Shown: positions 52,089-59,889 of the stretch, one piece after another
Layout of the letters: every line of letters begins with the position of its first letter
Position numbering within the stretch: position 1 is the stretch's first letter
Assembly (NCBI RefSeq): GCF_014851865.1
Contig: NZ_JACVAM010000006.1
Coordinates: forward strand, 214,681-278,680
DNA: 64,000 nucleotides
DNA from: Pseudomonas sp. PDM16
GTDB lineage: Bacteria > Pseudomonadota > Gammaproteobacteria > Pseudomonadales > Pseudomonadaceae
Reading direction: 5' to 3'
Program-made: the position numbers and the translations under genes
Notes under the pieces: model-generated
Told to the model about the DNA's origin: nothing
Seen by the model: only the letters and a program-made list of their open reading frames with translations
Database searches by the model: none

Positions 52089-52304
52089 ATGAGCAGGACA
52101 CTTGCAGAGATCATCCAAGGGAACTGGCCACAATTAGCAGGCTATGCCCGTATTGCTTGGGACGAGTTGACGCTTGATGAGCTGATCCGGACTAAAGGCG
52201 ATGCCCAACAACTGATCGACCTTGTACAGCGTCGCTATGAGATGCCACGTGAGGACGCCCAGAAACAAGTCATGAGCTTCTTCGAGCGACACCGCACTGC
52301 CTAG
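52089..52304 (+). CDS. CsbD-like stress protein (71 aa)
   Basis: A 71-residue protein matching the CsbD pattern: IIQGNWPQLAGYARIAWDEL, then TLDELIRTKGDAQQLIDLVQ and RRYEMPREDAQKQVMSFF. CsbD proteins are small, abundant general-stress proteins. The ATG at 52089 follows GGAGAAGCTCGA; an upstream in-frame ATG is less likely. The central residues deviate from the consensus GxxKE/WGKLTD, so this is a divergent member. Function unknown. Confidence 0.75.
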   Translation: MSRTLAEIIQGNWPQLAGYARIAWDELTLDELIRTKGDAQQLIDLVQRRYEMPREDAQKQVMSFFERHRTA

Positions 52305-52342
52305 CAGCACTATTCGCCTGAAATCAGACGGAGGGTATCAAC

Positions 52343-52528
52343 ATGCTCTTCTCATACTTCGCCGTATCGCGTGCTTCGGGAAACATCATCCACATCACGC
52401 TGCGTAGCAGTCCACCAGTTGACACACCCACTGTGCAGTACAGCTACGCATCCGCCGCCAGCATCAATCGTTACCGCATACTGCACAATGCTGGGCAGGA
52501 TCTTATCAGCCTAAAAAATGTAGCCTAA
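52343..52528 (+). CDS. Small hypothetical protein (61 aa)
   Basis: A 61-residue protein with a good GGAGGG ribosome site eight bases before the ATG, 38 bp downstream of the CsbD-like gene. It has beta-type composition (SGNIIHITLRSSPPVDTPTV) and no signal. It may be co-transcribed with csbD. No family recognised. Confidence 0.45.
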   Translation: MLFSYFAVSRASGNIIHITLRSSPPVDTPTVQYSYASAASINRYRILHNAGQDLISLKNVA

Positions 52529-52586
52529 GATCCGAGCGCTGCATGCCACGCAGACCCAGTGTGGAAGTTTGTGAACAGTTGCAATC

Positions 52587-52934
52587 GGCCTATTTCGTTG
52601 GAGTGAGCTCGCCTCTCAAGCCCCATCAGCACAGCGGAGTGCACTACGATAATGGGACCTCAGCAGCCCGCTCCGCTCTGCACGTTCGGATTGGATAATC
52701 GCGCGCTAGCCAATTACCTGCATTGATCGGCGCCTTGAACTTGGGACGCCGTGCGGATCAACCGTCGATTGATGCGGCTCTGATCATTCGCAGGTTGGTC
52801 GTGGCGTACCTGTATGAAGAGGCGTACTAGAGCCAGGCTTATCTCCGGGTTGTGACGCCTTGACTTGGAAAACCAATAGCCCTGCCCTAATTGACCGCTC
52901 GGCAAGACATCTAGATGCCGACCGGACAGGGTCA
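52587..52934 (+). pseudogene. Decayed remnant of an IS1182-family element
   Basis: Starts with an IS-like end (GGCCTATTTCGTTGGAGTGA, 52587 on) and continues CCCATCAGCACAGCGG, ATAATGGGACCTCAGCAGC, as does the 5' end of the 26446-28017 element. Translated pieces match the transposase (MG.QQ.A, then SIDAALIIRRLVVAYLYEE), but frameshifts and stop codons break it and the 3' two thirds are missing. Confidence 0.8.
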
Positions 52935-53240
52935 TTACTGCAATTCAGCCATCCGGCTCTCGACCAGATCCAGGGCTCTACTCAACCCGCAGATGACTCC
53001 GCTCTCAGCGCTATTTCCCATCGGTACCGGCGGTACTGTGGCGCCAGCCTCCCGCAGCTGATTCGCGATGGAGCCAAGCTCGCTGACCGCGTCGCAACCT
53101 AGTGGCGACAACTCAGCACTATGGATTAGTTGCTTGAGAATGAACTGGAGCCCGTGCTCGGTGTTGCCCATCTGCTCAACTTGGCAGAGCTCTAGAGCCA
53201 ACCGCAGGCCACTTATGTCACTTCGATAGGGATGACGCAT
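52935..53240 (-). CDS. Hypothetical protein (101 aa)
   Basis: A 101-residue protein. The ATG at 53240 follows GAGGACATCC. It has repeated helices (RLALELCQVEQMGNTEHGLQ, then IANQLREAGATVPPVP) and a Cys-Gly pair near the end. No signal or membrane segment. I do not recognise a family. The codon pattern is coding-like. An in-frame ATG 15 codons upstream is possible. It abuts the IS remnant, which may have removed downstream neighbours. Confidence 0.5.
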   Translation of the reverse strand: MRHPYRSDISGLRLALELCQVEQMGNTEHGLQFILKQLIHSAELSPLGCDAVSELGSIANQLREAGATVPPVPMGNSAESGVICGLSRALDLVESRMAELQ

Positions 53241-53489
53241 CTGGATGTCCTCGGCTGCTGTGGACGGTAGACACCACAGAGTCACTGTAATTTTCGACTT
53301 GCCGTGATTTCTCGTGTTATTTCGTTTCCTCTCTGTGAGCTTGCGATCACTAGCTCGAGATGCAGCACTAGCAGAATACGAGTGACGATGGTTCGTGTAC
53401 TGCGACTGGCTGCCGAGCCAGCCGTAAACAGTAGGATCTACTCCTTCGTGCCAGGTTCTTACACTTAAAGAACCGAGAGGTAATGAGCC

Positions 53490-54053
53490 ATGAACACCGT
53501 ACTCGAACAGTTGCTAGCGCTTCGTGATCAGCGCAACGAGGCGCAAGCCGAACTGGAACGTTATCTGCTTGAGCATCACCCCATCGACACCGAAGAAAAG
53601 AACCTAGGTGCCGCCATGCGCGCTTGCTCTGTAACAGACATTGATGAGCAAATGCGGCTGTTACCCTTGCGCCCTCTTACTCGCCCAAATGTACCGATTC
53701 AAGCTTGCCAATCGCGGTCACTGCGATATGACCAGACGCTAACGTCTACTAATCCAGTTTTGTGGATCCAGACTCAGGGAGGGAATGGGCTGACAGAGCA
53801 CACCCCTCCTGCTGCCATCAGAAGGCCTCTCCCAGATATCGCAATGGAAACCCTTCGCGAGAGCAGTCGCAGACTTGCCAGGGCGGCTGCCGCATCCTGG
53901 ACAGAAATCGATGGCTACCTGAGTAGCGACCCCGATCTGAGCGCTGCTGACGCAAAGGAGCGAATGTTCCAGCTGGAGTCAGTAGCAGAGCAGGCCCACA
54001 ACGACTACTTCGAGAACGTAGATGCTGACGGTGCGTGGGGCTCGAACGAGTGA
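53490..54053 (+). CDS. Hypothetical protein (187 aa)
   Basis: A 187-residue mostly helical, soluble protein with a good ribosome site (GAGAGGTAATGAGCC). The N-terminus LEQLLALRDQRNEAQAELER looks like a coiled coil; the middle is Pro/Arg-rich and the end (LSAADAKERMFQLESVAEQA) is helical and acidic. No family recognised. It lies between hypothetical genes on the far side of the stress module. Confidence 0.6.
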   Translation: MNTVLEQLLALRDQRNEAQAELERYLLEHHPIDTEEKNLGAAMRACSVTDIDEQMRLLPLRPLTRPNVPIQACQSRSLRYDQTLTSTNPVLWIQTQGGNGLTEHTPPAAIRRPLPDIAMETLRESSRRLARAAAASWTEIDGYLSSDPDLSAADAKERMFQLESVAEQAHNDYFENVDADGAWGSNE

Positions 54054-54576
54054 CCTGGCTCTTCGGACACTATATGTATCTGTCACAGAGGTACGTTCTC
54101 CTGCGATGTACCAGCACCTCCTTGTCGGAGAAGCTGCGGCCGGAAGCAGACGCTGCTGAGAGGCAGCTATCGGTCATCAGCTCTTACATGCTCCTGCCAG
54201 GATGAAGACAGGTAACCTAGTCCATCCAGACCTCTGAGAAATGGCGATGGCTCCATCGAGCGGGTGCCCACGTCTCCGCCCCCGCAAGTTGACAGCCCCA
54301 TCTAGCGTTGCGCACTATCGTCTTCAGGATTCACGCAACGGACATCCAATGCTCCCGACCTTCGACCACGCGCAGCCATTCCTGGGCTCCCTCGCCCAGG
54401 TTTGCGTGTATGTCACCGTTGCCAATAAATCCAAGAAACAGTCGCTCATTTGACCGGGGCGCGCTGTCCCGTCAGATGGGCTGACAGGACACAATGCGCT
54501 AGGTCACACCTCCCTCACGCTTGATCCCACACCCTCCCTGACGGCGACTTTACGGTCAGCCACAAGGAGTTATCGC
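54054..54576. other. 520-bp gap before the DapA-family gene
   Basis: No supported gene; one 70-codon frame at 54241 lacks a ribosome site. The end forms the leader of the DapA-type gene, with AAGGAG before its ATG. Confidence 0.35.
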
Positions 54577-55443
54577 ATGTCTGATTTTCGTGGAATCTGG
54601 GTGGCATTGGTCACTCCTTTTCGGGCTGGAGAGCTTGATCTCGCTGCTTTGCGGTGTCTGGTGAGCAAGCTGCTGGAGGACGGGGTCTCAGGCTTCGTTG
54701 TCTGCGGCTCCACCGGTGAAGCGGCAGCGCTGAGCCAAGATGAACAGCTCGCGGTGCTGGACGCCGTACTGCAGTGGGTACCTGCACAGCAGGTCATCAT
54801 GGGGTTGTCCAGCAACAACCTGCGCAAGCTGCTCGAATTTCAGCAGGAGATCCAGCGGCGCTCGCTGGCTGGTCTACTGGTACCGGCGCCTTACTACATT
54901 CGTCCATCTCAGCAAGGCCTGGAGGCTTTCTTCCAGGCCGTGGCCGACGCCGCAACCGTGCCGTTGGTGCTGTACGACATTCCTTACCGCACCGGCGTGA
55001 GGATTGAGCGCGAGACACTGCGACGGATCGTTCGCCACCCGCGTATCAGGGCAATCAAGGACTGTGGCGGAGACCTGGAAACAACTATGACGCTGATCTC
55101 CGATGGGAATGTTGCGGTGCTCTCAGGTGAAGATCTGCAGATGTTTAACAGCCAATGTTTGGGCGCCGCCGGAGCCATATCTGCTTCCTCCCACATCCAC
55201 ACTGACCTGCACGTGTTGATGCTACGTCAGCTGGAACAGGGTGAGCTGGCTGCAGCACGCAGCACCTTTTACCGCTTGCTGCCCTGGATACAGGTGGCTT
55301 TCGCTGAGCCAAATCCAGCTGTCATCAAGAGCGCATTAGCCTTGCGGGGCTTGATTGCTGATGAGCTTCGCGAACCGATGCAGTCATGCACGGTGGCAAC
55401 GCAGGAGAAACTGCGCACAATGCTGGCTGTGATCGAGAAATAG
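54577..55443 (+). CDS. Dihydrodipicolinate synthase/N-acetylneuraminate lyase-family protein (DapA-like)
   Basis: A 288-residue TIM-barrel aldolase. The motifs are GSTGEAAALSQDE (GxxGE loop), the conserved Tyr in VLYDIPYRTGVRI, and the Schiff-base Lys in IRAIKDCGGDLE. It lacks any long insertion and is the length of DapA. As an island-borne extra copy it might replace or add to chromosomal DapA, or use another aldol substrate. The ATG has AAGGAG upstream. It is followed by a strong bidirectional terminator shared with the MvaT-type gene. Confidence 0.88.
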   Translation: MSDFRGIWVALVTPFRAGELDLAALRCLVSKLLEDGVSGFVVCGSTGEAAALSQDEQLAVLDAVLQWVPAQQVIMGLSSNNLRKLLEFQQEIQRRSLAGLLVPAPYYIRPSQQGLEAFFQAVADAATVPLVLYDIPYRTGVRIERETLRRIVRHPRIRAIKDCGGDLETTMTLISDGNVAVLSGEDLQMFNSQCLGAAGAISASSHIHTDLHVLMLRQLEQGELAAARSTFYRLLPWIQVAFAEPNPAVIKSALALRGLIADELREPMQSCTVATQEKLRTMLAVIEK

Positions 55444-55544
55444 GGCCGAAGCGAAGGCGCTCATGACTGTGGGCTATCTGCTGTAGGCCACCTCCTGGTT
55501 GATTGCGGCCAACTGCTATTCCTTCTAAAGAACCCCAAAAGAAA

Positions 55545-55570
55545 AGCCAGGCAGATGCCTGGCTATTTTT
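55545..55570. terminator. Bidirectional terminator between dapA-like and MvaT-type genes
   Basis: A 9-bp perfect stem AGCCAGGCA/TGCCTGGCT with a two-base loop, followed by ATTTTT on the plus strand and preceded by AAAAGAAA, giving TTTCTTTT on the minus strand. It lies between convergent genes. Confidence 0.9.
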
Positions 55571-55584
55571 GATCAAGCAGAGAT

Positions 55585-55950
55585 TTATTGGAGCCAACCT
55601 TCGACGCTCGCAGCTCCGTACTGCTCCTTCCAAGCCTTAAGTACCTTATGGTTGCCGCCCTTGGTCTCCACCACTTCCCCAGTTTCGGGATTCTTGTAGA
55701 CCTTTACCTGACGCTGCCGGCGCTGACCACGCACTCCAGACACGGAGACCGATGCACTAGCCCTGGCTTGAGGGTCCAGAAGATCGACGATATTCCTCAG
55801 GCCCACACCATACTCCGCCATCAGCTTGCGAAGCTTCTCCTCGAACTCGATCTCACGCTTCAACCCATCATCGTTCTTCAGCTCATCGAGCTGCTTAAGT
55901 TGAGCGGCGAGTTGAGCTTCAAGAGCTTTGAATTCAGCAAGTTTGGACAT
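55585..55950 (-). CDS. MvaT/MvaU-family H-NS-like DNA-binding protein
   Basis: A 121-residue xenogeneic silencer of the Pseudomonas MvaT type. The N-terminus is a coiled-coil dimerisation region (FKALEAQLAAQLKQLDELKN, then REIEFEEKLRKLMAEYGV). The C-terminal DNA-binding part is QVKVYKNPETGEVVETKGGN, HKVLKAWKEQYG, ending in EGWLQ. An island copy near attR may silence its own cargo or modulate host MvaT/MvaU. The start is the ATG at 55950. It stands 156 bp from the right repeat, with AT-rich DNA between. Confidence 0.9.
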   Translation of the reverse strand: MSKLAEFKALEAQLAAQLKQLDELKNDDGLKREIEFEEKLRKLMAEYGVGLRNIVDLLDPQARASASVSVSGVRGQRRQRQVKVYKNPETGEVVETKGGNHKVLKAWKEQYGAASVEGWLQ

Positions 55951-56030
55951 GGATCAGCCTTTTGTTAGGAATGACAGACAAACGTACACATAGTTGATAA
56001 ATGAAACCAACGCAGAAAGCCCTAGCTAGG

Positions 56031-56051
56031 GTGTGGGGCAAAGTATGGGTC
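56031..56051. repeat. Right-end copies of the GTGTGGGTC motif
   Basis: GTGTGGGGC (56031-56039) and GTATGGGTC (56043-56051) lie 56-76 bp inside attR and mirror the three repeats beside attL. Probably integrase or excisionase arm sites. Confidence 0.45.
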
Positions 56052-56106
56052 ACAACACTAGCAATAAATTAAATTCTTTTAATTCAATAAGTTAAATACA
56101 AAGCAT

Positions 56107-56134
56107 GCCGCCCACAAGCCGGCCTTTTTATTGC
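56107..56134 (+). repeat. attR: right direct repeat of the genomic island
   Basis: A 28-bp match with one mismatch to 15383-15410; the last 23 bp are identical, covering the right arm and T tract of the ppa terminator. The left arm of the hairpin is not fully restored here (GCATGCCGCCCACA). Chromosomal sequence resumes at about 56135. Confidence 0.8.
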
Positions 56135-56233
56135 TCGACTTTTACGTGATCTTCACCGCGCAGCGAAAATGTACCTCTTTCACGAGCAAAGCAGACTCTC
56201 GTCACTACGATCAGCGGCCAAATACGCTCAACG

Positions 56234-57661
56234 TCACAGCGACAACAGGCCACTGTACAACCCGTATGCTGCGCCCCCTGCGCCAATGATCACACAGACG
56301 AAGATGACCCTCTCGATGGGTGTGAACAGCGGCTGCCCTTGCTCTCGCTTGGCCTTGGCGAACAGCACCACTCCAGGTGCGTAGAGCAACGCCGACAACA
56401 GCAGGTATTTGACTCCACCGGCGTAGAGCAGCCACACCGCATAGCTCACAGCGACACCACTGATGAACATATCCCTTGCGCGCTCGCCAGCAGCCTCTTC
56501 GTATGTTTCACCGCGCTGGCTCAATAGCAGGGCATATGCCGCGGACCATAGGTACGGCACCAGAATCATCGACGATGCCAGATAGATAAGGCTCGTATAG
56601 GTTCCGGCTGAAAACAGTGTGATCAACAGGAATAGCTGGATCATTCCATTGGTCAGCCACAGTGCATTGACTGGTACGTTCTTGCTGTTCTCCCGGCTCA
56701 GGAACGCCGGCATTGTCCTATCCTTGGCTGTCGCATACAGAATCTCGGCACAGAGTAGCGCCCATGACAGCAATGCTCCGAGCAGGGAGATAGCCAGGCC
56801 GACACTGATCAGCAAGGCGCCCCAAGGACCGACGATACGTTCCAGCACCACGGCCAGAGAGGGATTCTGCAGTGCCGCCAACTCGGGCTGGCTCATGATG
56901 CCGAGCGATAGCAGATTCACCAGGACCAGCAGCGCCAGCACACCGAGAAAACCGAGAACGGTGGCGCGCCCCACATCGGCTCGCCTCTCGGCCCTCGCCG
57001 AGTAGACACTTGCCCCCTCAATACCGATGAACACGAATACCGTCACCAGCATCATGTTCCGCACCTGTTCCATCACGCTGCCGAACTTCGGGTTGCCATG
57101 TCCCCAAATGTCACGGGTGAAGATGTCGGCTTCGAAGGCGACGGCAGCGATGACGATGAACATGACCAGGGGCACTACTTTCGCCACCGTAGTCAGCTGG
57201 TTGATGAACGCCGCCTCCTTGATTCCACGCATCACAAGAAAGTGAACAGACCAGAGCAGGAGCGAAGCGCAGCCGATTGCGATGGGTGTATTACCCTGGC
57301 CGAAGACCGGAAAAAAATAGCCCAGCGTGCTGAACAGCAGCACGAAGTAGCCGACGCTCCCCAGCCAGGCACTGATCCAGTAACCCCAGGCCGAAGAGAA
57401 TCCCATGTAGTCGCCGAAGCCAGCCTTGGCGTATGCATAGACCCCGGAGTTCAATTCCGGCTTGCGGTTGGCGAGTATCTGGAACACGAATGCCAGCGTC
57501 AGCATACCTACTGCAGTAATCGACCAACCGATCATTACCGCACCGGCATCGGCCCGCTCAGCCATGTTCTGCGGCAGAGAAAAGATCCCGCCACCGATCA
57601 TCGAGCCGACGACCAGAGCAATCAGTGCGCTCAAACGAAGCTTCTGCGTCGACTGAGACAT
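56234..57661 (-). CDS. Basic amino acid antiporter (ArcD/arginine-ornithine type)
   Basis: A 475-residue APC-family inner-membrane transporter with about 12 helices. It opens KLRLSALIALVVGSMIGGGI, the hallmark of the APC start, and has FSSAWGYWISAWLGSVGYFV and FIGIEGASVYSARAERRADV. The ArcD group exchanges arginine for ornithine. No arcABC genes are next to it, so an isolated antiporter is unusual; lysine/cadaverine or another basic amino acid would fit as well. It is on the minus strand, 207 bp downstream of the small membrane protein gene. Confidence 0.85.
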   Translation of the reverse strand: MSQSTQKLRLSALIALVVGSMIGGGIFSLPQNMAERADAGAVMIGWSITAVGMLTLAFVFQILANRKPELNSGVYAYAKAGFGDYMGFSSAWGYWISAWLGSVGYFVLLFSTLGYFFPVFGQGNTPIAIGCASLLLWSVHFLVMRGIKEAAFINQLTTVAKVVPLVMFIVIAAVAFEADIFTRDIWGHGNPKFGSVMEQVRNMMLVTVFVFIGIEGASVYSARAERRADVGRATVLGFLGVLALLVLVNLLSLGIMSQPELAALQNPSLAVVLERIVGPWGALLISVGLAISLLGALLSWALLCAEILYATAKDRTMPAFLSRENSKNVPVNALWLTNGMIQLFLLITLFSAGTYTSLIYLASSMILVPYLWSAAYALLLSQRGETYEEAAGERARDMFISGVAVSYAVWLLYAGGVKYLLLSALLYAPGVVLFAKAKREQGQPLFTPIERVIFVCVIIGAGGAAYGLYSGLLSL

Positions 57662-57868
57662 TCCACGTTCTCCCGCCAGTACGGGCGCTCACCACGAGGC
57701 CGCCACTCAGAGGTTTAAACAAGCATAAAAAGCCTCGCTTCGCCTGTCAGCGAACATGAACAGATTGGAAAATCCGAAAGATATGCCCACCCAACATGAA
57801 GGGCCGCACATCCCAGGACGCCGAAGCTTAAGCATCGTCCGCACAAGGCTGCTCGCTGAAGGAGAAGC

Positions 57869-58465
57869 TCACCTGCAGAGATAGTCTACTCGTACGGGGC
57901 TATGTCGAAACGGATCGGTCAGGTCGTCACTGTAGCTGTCGAGCAGCAATCGCTGCTTCGGCAGCAGGTGGGTACGGAAGAACCGACTGAAGCTCGCCAG
58001 CTGTTCGCCTTTGGGCGTCAACCGAACACAGCCGTTGTCGATGCGAATGGTGCCCGACTGGAGCTGCTCGGTCAGACGCACATCCACCAGCCGATGCTCC
58101 TCCAGGTATTCCTGAGTGAAGACCTCGGCGAAGCGGCTTTGCTGGATTCCATCACCCCGTTGCTGCAACTTCTCGAGAATGTAGAACGACAGTGATCGAT
58201 CGAGAACGGTTGGTACCGAGATAGCGAGTCCGTATGCGGTCAGCAGCCAGATGAGCACCATCTGCAGCTTTTCGAAGGAGCCGAATGCAGCGAAGACAGG
58301 CATGCGCCAGAGGGCGGCAGCAGCAATCGCGACGGCCAACAAGCCATCAAGGAGTGCGCTGTAGAAAACCACGTCGACCTGGAAAAAGGTGACATGGACC
58401 CAGTAGATCAGGCAGACAAGAACCAGGAACAACAAGGAGGCGATGAGGAACTTTGTCGTCTTCAT
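57869..58465 (-). CDS. Membrane protein of unknown function (198 aa)
   Basis: A 198-residue protein. Three hydrophobic segments in the first 95 residues (MKTTKFLIASLLFLVLVCLI, a second around AALLDGLLAVAIAAAAL, a third around MVLIWLLTAYGLAIS) are followed by a soluble C-terminal part with RLTEQLQSGTIRIDNGCVRL, which could be a small DNA- or ligand-binding fold. I do not recognise a family. The ATG overlaps the GtrA stop (ATGA), so it belongs to the operon. Confidence 0.6.
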   Translation of the reverse strand: MKTTKFLIASLLFLVLVCLIYWVHVTFFQVDVVFYSALLDGLLAVAIAAAALWRMPVFAAFGSFEKLQMVLIWLLTAYGLAISVPTVLDRSLSFYILEKLQQRGDGIQQSRFAEVFTQEYLEEHRLVDVRLTEQLQSGTIRIDNGCVRLTPKGEQLASFSRFFRTHLLPKQRLLLDSYSDDLTDPFRHSPVRVDYLCR

Positions 58466-58857
58466 GCCGGTTTGAAGACCAGCAATTTATTGCCTAGATA
58501 ACTCAGTACAGCTTGCATCATCGCCGCCAGAATGAGACCCACGGTGTAGTCCAGATGGAGTCGATCAGTCCAGGCATAGAGCAGAAGTCCGTGCAAGCAG
58601 GCGATGGCAGCATATGAGGCGAGAAAACGCATGGCCTGCTGTGCCATTGCCTCCTCCCTGTTCCGGAAAACGAAAAAGCGGCTGCCGATGAATGACGCGG
58701 CAATGCCGAACCAGGCGGCGAAAAAATTGGCCAGCCCCGCCGACGACATCTCGAGTACCCGCAGATTGAAGCTCAGGGCCGCGTAATGGACCGCAGAGGC
58801 GATCAGGCCGTTGATGACGAATCGCACGACCTCTGCGGTACGGGGCTCCAGGCTCAT
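58462..58857 (-). CDS. GtrA-family membrane protein
   Basis: A 131-residue protein with four hydrophobic segments: VVRFVINGLIASAVHYAALS (the family start), GLANFFAAWFGIAASFIGSR (with the conserved FF.. and SR), and C-terminal YTVGLILAAMMQAVLSYLGN. GtrA proteins are flippase-like partners of polyprenyl-phosphate glycosyltransferases. The ATG at 58857 overlaps the GT2 stop; the frame is open upstream only by overlap. Neighbours: GT2 upstream, membrane protein downstream. Confidence 0.85.
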   Translation of the reverse strand: MSLEPRTAEVVRFVINGLIASAVHYAALSFNLRVLEMSSAGLANFFAAWFGIAASFIGSRFFVFRNREEAMAQQAMRFLASYAAIACLHGLLLYAWTDRLHLDYTVGLILAAMMQAVLSYLGNKLLVFKPA

Positions 58858-59822
58858 CGGCCGTCTTCTTCTGTTGACAATGCGACGGTGTGCTCGACGC
58901 AGTCGATGAACTGCGCATAGGACGCCTGCGAATGCACACCAGACTTGCTGACACCGGTGAGCATGAGGCTGATCAGCGCAAGCGACCCGGTCTGGAGAAA
59001 CATCAATGCGAGGATGCCTAGTGCTACCGAGAACCAACCGGGAGTGGCGAAGCCCGACACCTTGAGCACGACCGTTGCCAGCCCCCCGACCAGAGCCAGC
59101 ATGGCGACCACTGCTGAAGCGATGCCGACACGCACCAGTACATCTTCGGCAAATACCATGACACCGCGAAACCCGTGCAACACCAAGCCTACGAAGTTCA
59201 TCTTGCTCTGGCCAGCGTAGCGAGGGCCGCGATCGAGCGCACAGGTACGGACCCGCAGCCGCGAACCAAGCACGCAGCTGGCCACATGTATCCAAAGTTC
59301 CTGCATCGCCGCGAGCCGCTTGACGGCAGCCGGCTTCAGCGCCATGAAATTGCCAAAGCTGATCTGACGCCCGGTCAGTATCTTGAACAGCCGCTTGTAG
59401 ACGAAATAAAAGGCCTTGAAGCGTAAGGTCTCGACGCGTGCCTTGCGTTGGGCGACGACCAGATCCACATCCGCGGCTGCCAGCTCCTTCAGCAGCAACG
59501 GAATCGATTCAGGCAGGTCCTCTCCATCGGAATCCATGACCACGACCTGCGCCACGCTCATGTTCCCTGCTACGTAGCCGATGCCAATCGCGATGGCACG
59601 CTGGTGTCCGACGTTGCGGCGCAGCCGGATGAGCGTGCCGCTCACACCTGCGGCAGTCAGAGCGCTGAGCTCGACTGGCTGGCGCACCGAACCGTCATCC
59701 ACCACCACCACATAGACACGCTGGCCAAAAATCGCAGACAGCTCCGCGAAAAGGCGGGCAGAGGCCTCGGCATCTTCGAAGACAGGAGTAATTACGACAA
59801 GGCTAGGGGAGGTGCTGTGCAT
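58854..59822 (-). CDS. GT2 polyprenyl-phosphate glycosyltransferase (DPM/GtrB-like)
   Basis: A 322-residue family 2 glycosyltransferase. It starts LVVITPVFEDAEASARLF, has the nucleotide-sugar VVVVDDGS motif and VVVMDSDGEDLPESIP with the metal-binding Asp pair. The C-terminal third has two hydrophobic segments (AEDVLVRVGIASAVVAMLAL, then ALGILALMFLQTGSLALISL), as in GtrB/DPM-type enzymes that transfer a sugar to undecaprenyl phosphate. It overlaps GtrA by 4 bp, and the pair likely works as in GtrAB-type glucosylation systems. Confidence 0.88.
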   Translation of the reverse strand: MHSTSPSLVVITPVFEDAEASARLFAELSAIFGQRVYVVVVDDGSVRQPVELSALTAAGVSGTLIRLRRNVGHQRAIAIGIGYVAGNMSVAQVVVMDSDGEDLPESIPLLLKELAAADVDLVVAQRKARVETLRFKAFYFVYKRLFKILTGRQISFGNFMALKPAAVKRLAAMQELWIHVASCVLGSRLRVRTCALDRGPRYAGQSKMNFVGLVLHGFRGVMVFAEDVLVRVGIASAVVAMLALVGGLATVVLKVSGFATPGWFSVALGILALMFLQTGSLALISLMLTGVSKSGVHSQASYAQFIDCVEHTVALSTEEDGR

Positions 59823-59889
59823 GATTCTGGGCGGCAGAGGTCACGATAGAAAGTTAAACAGCAGAGGCCGTCAGCCTGCCATGGCTGAC

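Larger units (their letters stand above)
15383..56134. mobile_element. Genomic island of about 40.75 kb integrated at the ppa terminator
   Basis: Bounded by the 28-bp direct repeats at 15383-15410 and 56107-56134. A P4-type tyrosine integrase lies just inside the left end, facing inward. GTGTGGGTC-type repeats occur inside both ends. The cargo is an RND efflux/FabF operon, insertion sequences, phage-like remnants, a stress/glucan module and an MvaT-type silencer. No conjugation or replication genes are seen, so it is likely mobilisable or defective. The presence of another integrase gene and an integrase remnant shows it is composite. Confidence 0.75.
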
